From Bacteroidales bacterium (GTDB taxonomy: Bacteria > Bacteroidota > Bacteroidia > Bacteroidales > WCHB1-69): DNA of 7,537 nt. The stretch is from assembly GCA_024400715.1 (NCBI GenBank), contig JAKSMH010000038.1, positions 1 to 7,537 of the forward strand, in the 5' to 3' direction. Below the pieces are notes generated by a model. It saw only the letters and a list, made by a program, of their open reading frames with translations. It was not told the origin of the DNA and ran no database searches. Shown here one piece after another: positions 1-6,871 of this stretch. A program made the position numbers and the translations under genes. Within the stretch, counting starts at the first letter, position 1. The number at the start of each line of letters is the position of its first letter.

Positions 1-673
1 CTCGGTCGCGGTCGAAAGGACGGGAGGCCTTGGTCGGCTTGTCAACTCGGGTGGAACAGGCACTGATGCCATCGAAACTGCCCATTGACAGGTAGTTGGT
101 TTCTTGGGCTCCACCGCAAATGACGATGTCTTGCAGTCCCTGGCGGATGAACATCAGTCCAAGGCCGATGGCGTGAGAACCACTCGCGCAAGCCGCACTG
201 ATGGTCATATTGATGCCACGCAGTTTGAAAATGGTGGAAAGGTTCATCGTCACGGTGGAATTCATTGACTGGAAAATGGCACCGGAACCCACCAATGTGG
301 TGTCCTTGGTGTTTAATGTAGTGGTGTGTGCGTCAATGACCGCCTTGGCTGATGAGTCGTTGCCGTAAAAAATGCCTATTTCGTGACTTGATAGATAATC
401 GTTGTCGATACCGGCGTTCCTGAGAGCTTCCGCGGTGGCCATGTAGGCGTATTCGCCTTCTTCCGCAAGACATATACGCGAACGTCGATCCAATAGTCCT
501 TTGAGCACAGGTCTTTCGACGATGCCCGAGAGAGGGGAGCGGTAACCGTATTCGGTGCGAAGCGGGTCAATGCCAATGCCGGACTTGCCTTCGTAAAGTG
601 ATTTTGCCACTTCCTCAAGATTTTTTCCCAAGCAGGAATATATTCCCATACCCGTTATGACCACTTTTCGCAT
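1..673 (-). CDS. Beta-ketoacyl-ACP synthase, FabB-like (KAS I), N-terminal part, cut by window edge
   Basis: This is a decarboxylating condensing enzyme: it joins malonyl-ACP to an acyl chain held on its active-site cysteine. The ATG at 673 gives 224 residues before the window ends. The start is supported by the family-typical opening MRKVVITGMGIYSCLG. The nucleophile is Cys162 in ISAACASGSHAIG. After it come QDIVICGG (residues 181-188) and ISACST...KASRPFDRDR (203-224), which recall E. coli FabB (ALST...KASRTYD) more than FabF. The two catalytic histidines of the family would lie beyond the left edge. The gene starts 12 bases after the stop of the ammonia-lyase, so the two are probably cotranscribed. 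Beside an aromatic ammonia-lyase, this enzyme is more likely the polyene-chain synthase of an aryl-polyene/flexirubin pathway than the housekeeping fatty-acid enzyme. That role is inferred; the family call is secure. Confidence 0.93.
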   Translation of the reverse strand, partial: MRKVVITGMGIYSCLGKNLEEVAKSLYEGKSGIGIDPLRTEYGYRSPLSGIVERPVLKGLLDRRSRICLAEEGEYAYMATAEALRNAGIDNDYLSSHEIGIFYGNDSSAKAVIDAHTTTLNTKDTTLVGSGAIFQSMNSTVTMNLSTIFKLRGINMTISAACASGSHAIGLGLMFIRQGLQDIVICGGAQETNYLSMGSFDGISACSTRVDKPTKASRPFDRDR

Positions 674-685
674 TGTCTTCAATAT

Positions 686-2182
686 TTAAAATTGACGTAA
701 ATATTCAATGATTTTTTCAATGTCTTTGTAGGTGGGCTTGTCATCGACGATGGTCGGCATCAGGGATCGGATGTCTTGATAGACTTTTTGCGTCGCAGGA
801 GCCAATTTATCGGCAATTTGCAGACAATCAACAGCTTGTGCAATAGCAATAAAGTGTATGGCCATCACTTGAAACGCATTGTCGATGACTCGTTTGGCCA
901 ATATTCCGGCATTGGTTCCCATACTTACGATGTCTTGATTGTCATTGTTGTTGGGAATACTGTGTACGTACATTGAGTTGGCCAAGGTCTGTGATTCGGC
1001 AGTGGTGGAAGTTGCCGTGAATTGCAATGCCTGAATGCCGTAATTGAGACCTAATGTTCCCAAATTGCAGAAAGGAGGTAAAATGCCGTTGATACGGTCG
1101 TGGCATAAGTAGTTGAGTTGGCGTTCCATCAGCATCGTCAGCTTGACAATGGCGATTTTGAGTTTGTCCATTTCAAAGGAAACGTAGTCGCCATGGAAGT
1201 TGCCGCCGTGATAGACGGCTCGCCTTTCCGTATCCACGACAGGATTGTCGTCCACGGAATTGTATTCTTCCACTAAAATTCGTTCAGTGTATTTCAAACT
1301 ATCGTAAATCGGGCCCAGGATTTGGGGAATGCAACGTAAAGAATAATAGGGTTGTACTTTATGGGTGAAAACCGTTTCGTTGTGTGGATGGTACATCACT
1401 ACTTCACGTTGAAGCATACATTGGTCACCTTCGGCCAATTTTTGCATTTCATTGGCGATGAAACGTTGACCTTCGTGATCTTTCAGTTCATTGAGTTCGG
1501 TTGCCATAAAATCGTCGTAGGAGGCGGCAATCTCATTGACTAAAACGGAAGCGGTGAGAGCATGGTGCAAGAGCTGTTTGGCTTGATGCAGGTTGACCAG
1601 TCCGATGCCGGTCATCATCGCGGTGCCGTTGACTACGGCCAGACCGTCGCGGAGGTGCAGTTTGAGTGGGGAAATGTGAAGTTCTTCAAGGACTTCGCAG
1701 GTAGGGCGGCGTTGGTCGTGATAAAAAACCTCGCCTTCGCCGATGAGGGCAAGGGCGATATGGGCAAGCTGCACCAGGTCGCCGCTGGCACCCACGCTGC
1801 CGTGTTGGGGAACAAGCGGATAAATGTGCTTGTTGATAAAGGTTGCCAGCATTTGTGTGACATCGGGATGAATTCCGGATTTTCCACGAACGAAAGTGGC
1901 GAGGCGTGCCATCATCGCTGCTCTGACGTAAATGGGTGCGAATGGTTCACCCGCACCCGTTGAATGACTTCTAATAATATTATATTGTAAGTCATTCAGG
2001 GCTTCGTCCTGAATACGGTATTGTGCCATGGGACCGAAGCCAGTATTTATACCATAAATGACTTTGTCTTTGACAAAGTCATTTAAGAATAAGTGGCTAT
2101 CTAAAATCTTTTTCTGTTCGTCGTCCGAAAGATGAATCTCTTTCTCTTGAAAAAGAATCTCTTCAATTTCCTGTAAAGTCAT
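686..2182 (-). CDS. MIO-type aromatic amino acid ammonia-lyase, probably tyrosine ammonia-lyase (HAL/PAL/TAL family)
   Basis: This cytosolic enzyme removes ammonia from an aromatic amino acid, here probably tyrosine to p-coumarate. Its 498 residues are normal for bacterial HAL/TAL. Visible features are catalytic Tyr43 in YGINTGFGP; the Ala132-Ser133-Gly134 triad in GSVGASGDL, which cyclises to the MIO electrophile; NGT at 185-187; YYSLRC at 279-284 with Arg283; DNP at 312-314; and the Asn/Gln-rich NNNDNQD at 411-417. The substrate-selectivity pair is Ser72-His73. That pair is usual in HAL, but from memory it also occurs in the tyrosine-specific enzyme of Flavobacterium johnsoniae, which this protein resembles along much of its length (for example YGxNTGFGPMAQYRI and the HSIPNNNDNQDIVSMGTN region). 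No hut genes are nearby. The start lies 7 bases after the atpF stop and a FabB-like synthase follows, so an aryl-polyene/flexirubin starter role is inferred. Histidine remains a possible substrate. Confidence 0.92.
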   Translation of the reverse strand: MTLQEIEEILFQEKEIHLSDDEQKKILDSHLFLNDFVKDKVIYGINTGFGPMAQYRIQDEALNDLQYNIIRSHSTGAGEPFAPIYVRAAMMARLATFVRGKSGIHPDVTQMLATFINKHIYPLVPQHGSVGASGDLVQLAHIALALIGEGEVFYHDQRRPTCEVLEELHISPLKLHLRDGLAVVNGTAMMTGIGLVNLHQAKQLLHHALTASVLVNEIAASYDDFMATELNELKDHEGQRFIANEMQKLAEGDQCMLQREVVMYHPHNETVFTHKVQPYYSLRCIPQILGPIYDSLKYTERILVEEYNSVDDNPVVDTERRAVYHGGNFHGDYVSFEMDKLKIAIVKLTMLMERQLNYLCHDRINGILPPFCNLGTLGLNYGIQALQFTATSTTAESQTLANSMYVHSIPNNNDNQDIVSMGTNAGILAKRVIDNAFQVMAIHFIAIAQAVDCLQIADKLAPATQKVYQDIRSLMPTIVDDKPTYKDIEKIIEYLRQF

Positions 2183-2189
2183 TGATTCA

Positions 2190-2696
2190 CTAATTCAGAT
2201 TAAGTTCTTTCATCCAACCTTCAATAAGTTCTTCCTGTTTGTGCTTGTCGGCCAATTCGTGACGCAAAACCTTTTCGGCCATATCGATAGACAGGTTGGC
2301 GATTTCGTTTTTAACGTCGGTCAAGGCTTTCATCTTTTCAAAATTGATGGTTTTCTTGGCTTCTTCAATCATTAAAGTAGCTTCAGCATTGGCTTTGAGC
2401 TTAGCGTCTTCGTACATCTTTTCACTGATTTTTCTCGCGTCAGCTAAAATCTTATCGCGTTCTGCCTTGGCTTCAGCCATCATAGTATTGTGCTTTTGTT
2501 CAAGACTTGCCAATTCGTTTTTGATTTTTTCCGCTTCTGCCAATTGTGATTCGATATATTGTTCTCTTTTGGCAATACTCTTGGTGATAACTGGCCAGGC
2601 GAATTTGGCCAAGATGAATACCAAAATGCCAAAACCGATGAGCATCCAGAAAAGTAAACCGAATGATGGAGTGATAAGTGAAGCTAATAAAGTCAT
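2190..2696 (-). CDS. atpF: ATP synthase Fo subunit b
   Basis: Subunit b is the peripheral stalk that holds the F1 head against the membrane part of ATP synthase. The 168 residues show the family layout: one N-terminal membrane helix (about residues 12-36, containing GLLFWMLIGFGILVFILAKF), then a long charged coiled coil (about 40-130, rich in Glu, Lys and Ala), and the C-terminal delta-binding signature LSIDMAEKVLRHEL. The length is typical and the end looks intact. The gene lies 79 bases downstream of atpE, with a stem-loop between them. In Bacteroidota it is normally followed by atpH, atpA and atpG. Here an ammonia-lyase gene begins only 7 bases after the TAG stop. No Shine-Dalgarno sequence is evident; the leader is A/T-rich. 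Confidence 0.96.
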   Translation of the reverse strand: MTLLASLITPSFGLLFWMLIGFGILVFILAKFAWPVITKSIAKREQYIESQLAEAEKIKNELASLEQKHNTMMAEAKAERDKILADARKISEKMYEDAKLKANAEATLMIEEAKKTINFEKMKALTDVKNEIANLSIDMAEKVLRHELADKHKQEELIEGWMKELNLN

Positions 2697-2728
2697 AATA
2701 TTGTGTTTTTAGTTTTGTTTTAATGATG

Positions 2729-2764
2729 AAAAGGGAAACGCCGCCAACCGCGGTGATTCCCTTT
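2729..2764 (-). other. Stem-loop in the atpE-atpF intergenic gap
   Basis: An 8-bp stem (AAAGGGAA at 2730-2737 with TTCCCTTT at 2757-2764) continues, after an A-A mismatch, through one C-G and one G-U pair into an inner 4-bp CCGC/GCGG stem with a 5-base loop. On the minus-strand transcript it starts about 11 bases after the atpE stop. Only a short T-rich stretch (CCCTTTTC) follows, so it could be a weak or partial terminator, or a 3' end protector. Either would favour subunit c over the genes downstream, as its higher copy number in the complex requires. Structure seen; role inferred. Confidence 0.55.
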
Positions 2765-2775
2765 GCGTTTTGATG

Positions 2776-3036
<261 letters not shown>

Positions 3037-3058
3037 TTAGTTTAAGTGAATAAATATG

Positions 3059-4216
3059 TTATTGTATAACAATTTCTGCTTTTTCTTCCTTCTTTTCGCC
3101 ATGGGGTTCTTCGATGGCCATTCCAATATAGATGGCAGACAGCAGGGTGAATACGAAAGCCTGGATGAAGGCTACCAGTAATTCGAGCAATCCCATAAAC
3201 AGGTAGAAGAATATGGATACAGGAGAAACGGCGTAGCCAATGGCCGGGCTCATCGCTCCGAAAATGAAAATCAAACCCAAGAAACCCAGTACGATGATGT
3301 GACCAGCGGTGATGTTGGCAAAAAGACGGATCATCAATACGAAAGGTTTGGTGAAAACACCAATAAATTCAACGATGGGCATCAATGGAAGCGGGAATTT
3401 CAACCACCAGGGAACACCGGGAGCGTTGATAATGTCTTTCCAATAATGCTTGTTGGCGGATATGTTGGTGATGAAGAAGGTAATGATGGCCAATACCGCC
3501 GTCACGGCAATGTTTCCCGTTACATTGGCACCGCCCGGGAAGATTGGAATCAATCCCATCAGGTTGTTTACTAAAATAAAGAAAAACAGGGTCAACAAGT
3601 AAGGAAAATATTTTTGGTATTTGTCTTCTCCAATAGAAGGTATGGCGACTTCATCGCGAACAAACAGCACTAAGGGTTCCAGTAATGATTGTAATCCCTT
3701 GGGTGCTTTGAGGGGTCCTTCTTTGTATCGTTTTGCCACTGACAGGAAAATCCAGCATAATAAAATGATGGAAACGAAAAGCGCGCATACGTTCTTGGTG
3801 ATGGAGATGTCGAATTTGCAAACGTGGTCGATGGGGTAGGTCACGCCTTCTTCCAATTCGCCGTTGTAATCGGCATAGTCTGCGCCTAATTTGACTATAG
3901 ACCCCGATGTCTCTTCGGTAAATCCCATAGCATAACCATTATAGGCCTTTTCTCCGTGGTGAAGTTTGTTGGATGAAAACACAACCAGTCCGCCATTGTC
4001 AAACAAGATGATGGGAAGCGGAACCGAAATCGAATGTTCGTTGAAGGTGGTAATATGCCAACCGTATTCGTCGGTGATATGCCCCATAATGTATTCTCCG
4101 GCATTGAATTCTTCTTCCTCAGCTTTCGCAGTTTGTGAGAAAATGGGAGAAAAAATGAAAAAAACGACAAAAAACGCAAATGCTACTAATTGTCTAATTT
4201 TTCCGTAAGTCATCAT
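3059..4216 (-). CDS. atpB: ATP synthase Fo subunit a with exported N-terminal extension
   Basis: Subunit a is the stationary proton channel beside the c-ring. The 385 residues are much longer than E. coli subunit a (about 270). The extra part is N-terminal: a signal-peptide-like stretch (about residues 8-32, ending AKA before EEEE), then a periplasmic segment to about residue 140. Core helices follow: about 143-162, 203-226, 234-252, 281-318 and 330-368. The essential arginine is Arg297 in MIRLFANITAGHI, and the conserved glutamine is Gln352 in AFIQAFVFTLL. The tail is charged (EKKEEKAE). Such extensions are familiar in Bacteroidota. The start is ATG-ATG at 4216 or 4213; the two choices differ by one Met. 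This is the first gene of the Fo unit, after a 172-base gap with a terminator and candidate promoters. No atpI-like gene precedes it here. Confidence 0.96.
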   Translation of the reverse strand: MMTYGKIRQLVAFAFFVVFFIFSPIFSQTAKAEEEEFNAGEYIMGHITDEYGWHITTFNEHSISVPLPIILFDNGGLVVFSSNKLHHGEKAYNGYAMGFTEETSGSIVKLGADYADYNGELEEGVTYPIDHVCKFDISITKNVCALFVSIILLCWIFLSVAKRYKEGPLKAPKGLQSLLEPLVLFVRDEVAIPSIGEDKYQKYFPYLLTLFFFILVNNLMGLIPIFPGGANVTGNIAVTAVLAIITFFITNISANKHYWKDIINAPGVPWWLKFPLPLMPIVEFIGVFTKPFVLMIRLFANITAGHIIVLGFLGLIFIFGAMSPAIGYAVSPVSIFFYLFMGLLELLVAFIQAFVFTLLSAIYIGMAIEEPHGEKKEEKAEIVIQ

Positions 4217-4256
4217 ATATCAATTTGTTATGTTGTAAATTCAAAATAATTCCATT

Positions 4257-4272
4257 CGCATTAAATAATGCG
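4257..4272. promoter_or_regulatory. Short palindrome upstream of atpB
   Basis: CGCATTA and TAATGCG form 7-bp arms around a 2-base AA centre, 41 bases before the atpB start. The arms stand out by their CG ends in otherwise A/T-rich DNA. If transcription starts from the box at 4283-4290, this would sit at the very 5' end of the mRNA as a small hairpin (6 bp, 4-base loop). As DNA it could be an operator for a dimeric regulator. The role is inferred. Confidence 0.4.
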
Positions 4273-4282
4273 TACTAATATA

Positions 4283-4290
4283 CAAATATT
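4283..4290 (-). promoter_or_regulatory. Candidate Bacteroidota-type -7 box for atpB
   Basis: On the minus strand the bases read AATATTTG, seven of eight matches to the Bacteroidota -7 consensus TAnnTTTG. It lies about 67 bases before the atpB ATG and directly after the terminator of the preceding gene, where a promoter for the Fo operon would be expected. No convincing TTTG-type -33 box is seen about 20 bases upstream. A second weak candidate, TTATTTTG, lies at 4242-4249. Confidence 0.35.
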
Positions 4291-4300
4291 TTTTAAACGA

Positions 4301-4348
4301 AAAAGAATTAATTTCATCTTTTTCGTTGAGGATGAAATTAATTCTTTT
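4301..4348 (-). terminator. AT-rich rho-independent terminator after the Omp28-like gene
   Basis: A perfect 18-bp inverted repeat (4301-4318 with 4331-4348) surrounds a 12-base loop. On the minus strand the 3' arm ends in TTCTTTT and runs on into TCGTTT, which supplies the U-rich tail. It lies 40 bases after the stop of the Omp28-like lipoprotein gene and 85 bases before atpB, so it should separate the two transcription units. A second, partly overlapping 11-bp stem (4296-4306 with 4317-4327) cannot form at the same time. Confidence 0.75.
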
Positions 4349-4388
4349 AGTTCCTATTTTCAAGGGACTGCGGAATAAATATAATGTC

Positions 4389-5222
4389 TTATTTTACCTT
4401 TTTAGTTTCGGTTTGCAGAATCTTTTTTTCTTGTTGGTCCCACAAAATGGCTACGACACTGCATTTTTCTGGCACCCAGTCGGTTAGGTAAAAACTCTGA
4501 AGGTATCCGTATAAATAGCTGGAATCTTTTTGCACATAGCCGTTGGCGGAGACAATTTCGCCGTAAGTTCCATTGATGCCATATCTTAACACGTGATTGT
4601 GTACATAGTTCGTGTCGATGTGGTCTGAGTATTTTTGAGGTTTGATGATATTGTCTTCAATGAGGAACAATGACATTTTTACTTGTCCGGGGTAATCCCT
4701 AAGCATTGTTGTTTTGGTATATACGCCTAAAACGTCATCATCGTTGTCGTATATGTTGATGATTTGGATGGCGGCGTATTTGGTGCGATCGGCAGAACGA
4801 AGTGCCTCAGCCCAGCTGGATTTGTCCAACGGACCGGGTACTCGATTGATGATGGCTTGTGGATTGTTGGTAATACTGAAATCCGTATTTAATTCTTCGC
4901 CGGCTGTCGATCTGAAATCGTATGAAAACAAACCGTTTTCAGGTTCGGCAAAATAACCTGCGTGAATGCAAACGGGAATGAGAGTGTCGCCATATATGGA
5001 CTTTTGTTGTGCAAGAATATCGTGTCCTTCGGGGCAGCCGATACAGCAGTGACCGGTATATTCTTCGAATAGGATTTTCCGATAGACGGCATTGGTGTCG
5101 AGTTTGGGAAATTCAACATCAACATCTGACTGGCCTGATTTCGTGACGTAGGGACCTTGAATTTTGTTGCAAGACATAAAAATGAATGCAATGCTAAGGA
5201 AAATAAGGATTTTTTTCATCAT
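4389..5222 (-). CDS. Omp28-like outer membrane lipoprotein with thioredoxin-like fold
   Basis: This 277-residue protein has a short lipoprotein signal (MMKKILIFLSIAFIFMSC) with the lipidated cysteine at position 18 in FMSC, so it should be anchored in the envelope. The next part matches the Omp28-related family of Bacteroidota, first known from Porphyromonas gingivalis: ILFEEYTGHCCIGCPEGHDIL (split here as ILFEEYTG at 50-57 and HCCIGCPEGHDIL at 58-70), then PVCIHAGYF (83-91) and NNPQAIINR (119-127). Cys60 and Cys63 form a CxxC and Cys59 is adjacent. Pro121 sits where thioredoxins have their cis-proline. The exact function of the family is not settled; surface adhesion or redox activity are possible. 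The gene follows the small lipoprotein gene after 32 bases and precedes the terminator. The start could also be the second Met. Confidence 0.85.
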   Translation of the reverse strand: MMKKILIFLSIAFIFMSCNKIQGPYVTKSGQSDVDVEFPKLDTNAVYRKILFEEYTGHCCIGCPEGHDILAQQKSIYGDTLIPVCIHAGYFAEPENGLFSYDFRSTAGEELNTDFSITNNPQAIINRVPGPLDKSSWAEALRSADRTKYAAIQIINIYDNDDDVLGVYTKTTMLRDYPGQVKMSLFLIEDNIIKPQKYSDHIDTNYVHNHVLRYGINGTYGEIVSANGYVQKDSSYLYGYLQSFYLTDWVPEKCSVVAILWDQQEKKILQTETKKVK

Positions 5223-5254
5223 ATTAAAATTATAATTTGTATCAGTGGATTTAT

Positions 5255-5755
5255 TTATTGAATCAGATTGTCAGCGAAGGGGTCAAGAACGTGTAAACTG
5301 TAATCCGGCTTGGCAAAACAAATGAAGTATTCGCCTTTTCCTTCCTGATAATAGGAACCGGAAATCATATATAGCAAAATGTTTTGATTGTCGGCGGATT
5401 CGGTGTCTTCAATCTTGCGAAAATAATCGCTTTCGGTGGAAATCTGCCTCAAATAGATTTCCAAATATTTAATTTTGCTGTCGTCATTGGCCAAAGTGGC
5501 TTCGTCATACATTAATTTATATTGAAATTCGAGATTTTCCAACATCTCCAATACCAGTTTGGTATAACCCATTTCGGTGACGGTGTCGATTCTGTTGATG
5601 ACGACAGAGTCGGGATTGCTGATTTGCAGTTCTTCTTTGACATATTTTTCAGTACTCGGCTGCAGATTTTCTCGCAGCAGTTCTTGTTCAGTCTTCTTGT
5701 GGCATCCTGTCATCAAAAGAGCCGCCATAAATGTCAAAATGATAATTCGTTTCAT
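5255..5755 (-). CDS. Small lipoprotein of unknown function
   Basis: I do not recognise a family for this 166-residue protein. It has a clear lipoprotein signal: MKR, a hydrophobic run and the lipobox LMTGC with Cys18 as the lipidated residue. HKK follows the cysteine; with no acidic residue at +2, outer membrane sorting is plausible. The mature part is hydrophilic and mostly helical in appearance, with an acidic middle (about 85-125), a segment ISNPDSVVINRIDTVTEMGY (45-64) and a C-terminal part rich in aromatic residues (YFICFAKPDYSLHV). The gene lies 9 bases after the DUF4831-like gene and 32 bases before the Omp28-like gene, so it is probably cotranscribed with both. Confidence 0.8.
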   Translation of the reverse strand: MKRIIILTFMAALLMTGCHKKTEQELLRENLQPSTEKYVKEELQISNPDSVVINRIDTVTEMGYTKLVLEMLENLEFQYKLMYDEATLANDDSKIKYLEIYLRQISTESDYFRKIEDTESADNQNILLYMISGSYYQEGKGEYFICFAKPDYSLHVLDPFADNLIQ

Positions 5756-5764
5756 AGTATTAGA

Positions 5765-6856
5765 CTAATAAATGAATCCGATTTCTTCAATGTTGGTGTC
5801 AATGTTGGCGGGGAGGGTTTTGATGGCGCTCCACTGCAACATCGGGTAAATGCCGAATACGTGGTTTGTATTCCCGTGTTTTAGGCCAATGAGAACGGGG
5901 ATGGCCGTACGAATGCGGTATCCGTTGTTGGCTTTCTTGGGATCTTGTTGAAGTTGATAACGATTGTCCATTTGCGGTGTGAAGTGGAGCGAATAGGCGT
6001 TGTCTTCTTGTGTTGCCTCGGTGCTGAATCCGTGGTTGGCGTCAAAGAAGAAAATGTTCACGTCGTTTTCGTCGCCAGTGGGGGTTACCAGAAACGTATA
6101 GTGTATCTCGTCTTTCAAGCTAATTCCACGGAACAAGTCCAGGTAGTTGTTTTCCGCCTGATTGAGTTCGTCAATCATTAGTCTCAAAGTTTGGTCGCTA
6201 TAAGGAATTTCCTGTTCGCCGGCGATGAGTGTGTTTCTTTGTTTGCGGATTTGCGTGATTTGGTCCGCCGCTTCCTGAACTTTCTGGGAAGCGGTTTTGT
6301 TGACAATCTTGGTATGATTGGCGGGAACCTGCGTCACCACACCGTTGATGATTTTGGTCTCTACAAATGCGTCTTCGGTCTCGGTAAAGGACACGTTGGC
6401 GTAATTCTTGTAGAAATCCGGAATGTCGGTCTTTTCTGTCGTATAGCTCTGCTCAAAAACCACCGGCACGGACTGTTGGTTGTGTTTGAACAAGGAAGAA
6501 ATATGGTTGCCGTTTTTCACCTGGTTGGGGGATGGTTCAACTGCATAGCACTGGGTAGGGTCGGGGACCACCTCGGTGCTGATACTTACGTCTTTTAACT
6601 GATAGTAAGTCTTGTTTTCAGAAATGATATTGGTCAAGCCCAAGAGTTTCTCGGCGTCTTCGGCATAATACCCCTTGATTTCCCTCACTTTGACGACGGT
6701 TACATCCACTTTGACGGCCGTGGTCGGAAGCATATAGCAAAAAGCATTGTTGCTCAGCGTTAAATAGCTGTCGGTAGGGACTTTGTACACTTGCTTTTGC
6801 GCACAAACCGTGCTTACTCCGGCGAAGAACAAAAGGATGACGAGTATTTTTTTCAT
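5765..6856 (-). CDS. Exported DUF4831-family protein
   Basis: This 363-residue protein begins with a standard signal peptide (cleavage likely after VCA, residues 17-19), so it acts in the periplasm or on the envelope. The mature part resembles the DUF4831 family of Bacteroidota: YMLPTTAVKVDVTV (41-54), a GYYAEDAEKLLGL segment (62-74), KTYYQLKDVSISTEVVPDP (82-100), and the helical stretch ITQIRKQRNTLIAGEQE (200-216) followed by an ELNQAENNYLDLFRG segment (230-244). No catalytic motif is visible and the family's function is unknown. The gene starts 15 bases after the symporter stop. The family call is from memory of the pattern, not from a search. Confidence 0.8.
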   Translation of the reverse strand: MKKILVILLFFAGVSTVCAQKQVYKVPTDSYLTLSNNAFCYMLPTTAVKVDVTVVKVREIKGYYAEDAEKLLGLTNIISENKTYYQLKDVSISTEVVPDPTQCYAVEPSPNQVKNGNHISSLFKHNQQSVPVVFEQSYTTEKTDIPDFYKNYANVSFTETEDAFVETKIINGVVTQVPANHTKIVNKTASQKVQEAADQITQIRKQRNTLIAGEQEIPYSDQTLRLMIDELNQAENNYLDLFRGISLKDEIHYTFLVTPTGDENDVNIFFFDANHGFSTEATQEDNAYSLHFTPQMDNRYQLQQDPKKANNGYRIRTAIPVLIGLKHGNTNHVFGIYPMLQWSAIKTLPANIDTNIEEIGFIY

Positions 6857-6871
6857 TGTGTGTGATTAATT

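Noticed and set aside
1562..1963. 133-codon open frame on the plus strand
   Set aside because: It lies fully antisense to the ammonia-lyase gene, whose MIO and NGT motifs confirm the coding strand. The translation shows no recognisable domain.
686..2182. Histidine ammonia-lyase (hutH) identity
   Set aside because: The Ser-His pair fits HutH, but there are no hut genes around it, a polyene-type synthase follows directly, and the whole sequence looks like Flavobacterium-type TAL.
5227..5238. 12-base palindrome AAATTATAATTT before the Omp28-like gene
   Set aside because: It is made only of A and T in a low-complexity stretch of a short operon gap, so chance explains it.
5522..5884. 120-codon open frame on the plus strand
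   Set aside because: It spans the end of one minus-strand gene and most of the next, which are tightly spaced and have clear export signals. It is a by-product of their codon use.
6191..6598. 135-codon open frame on the plus strand
   Set aside because: It is antisense to the DUF4831-like gene and its translation has no recognisable domain. The minus-strand gene has a signal peptide and family segments.
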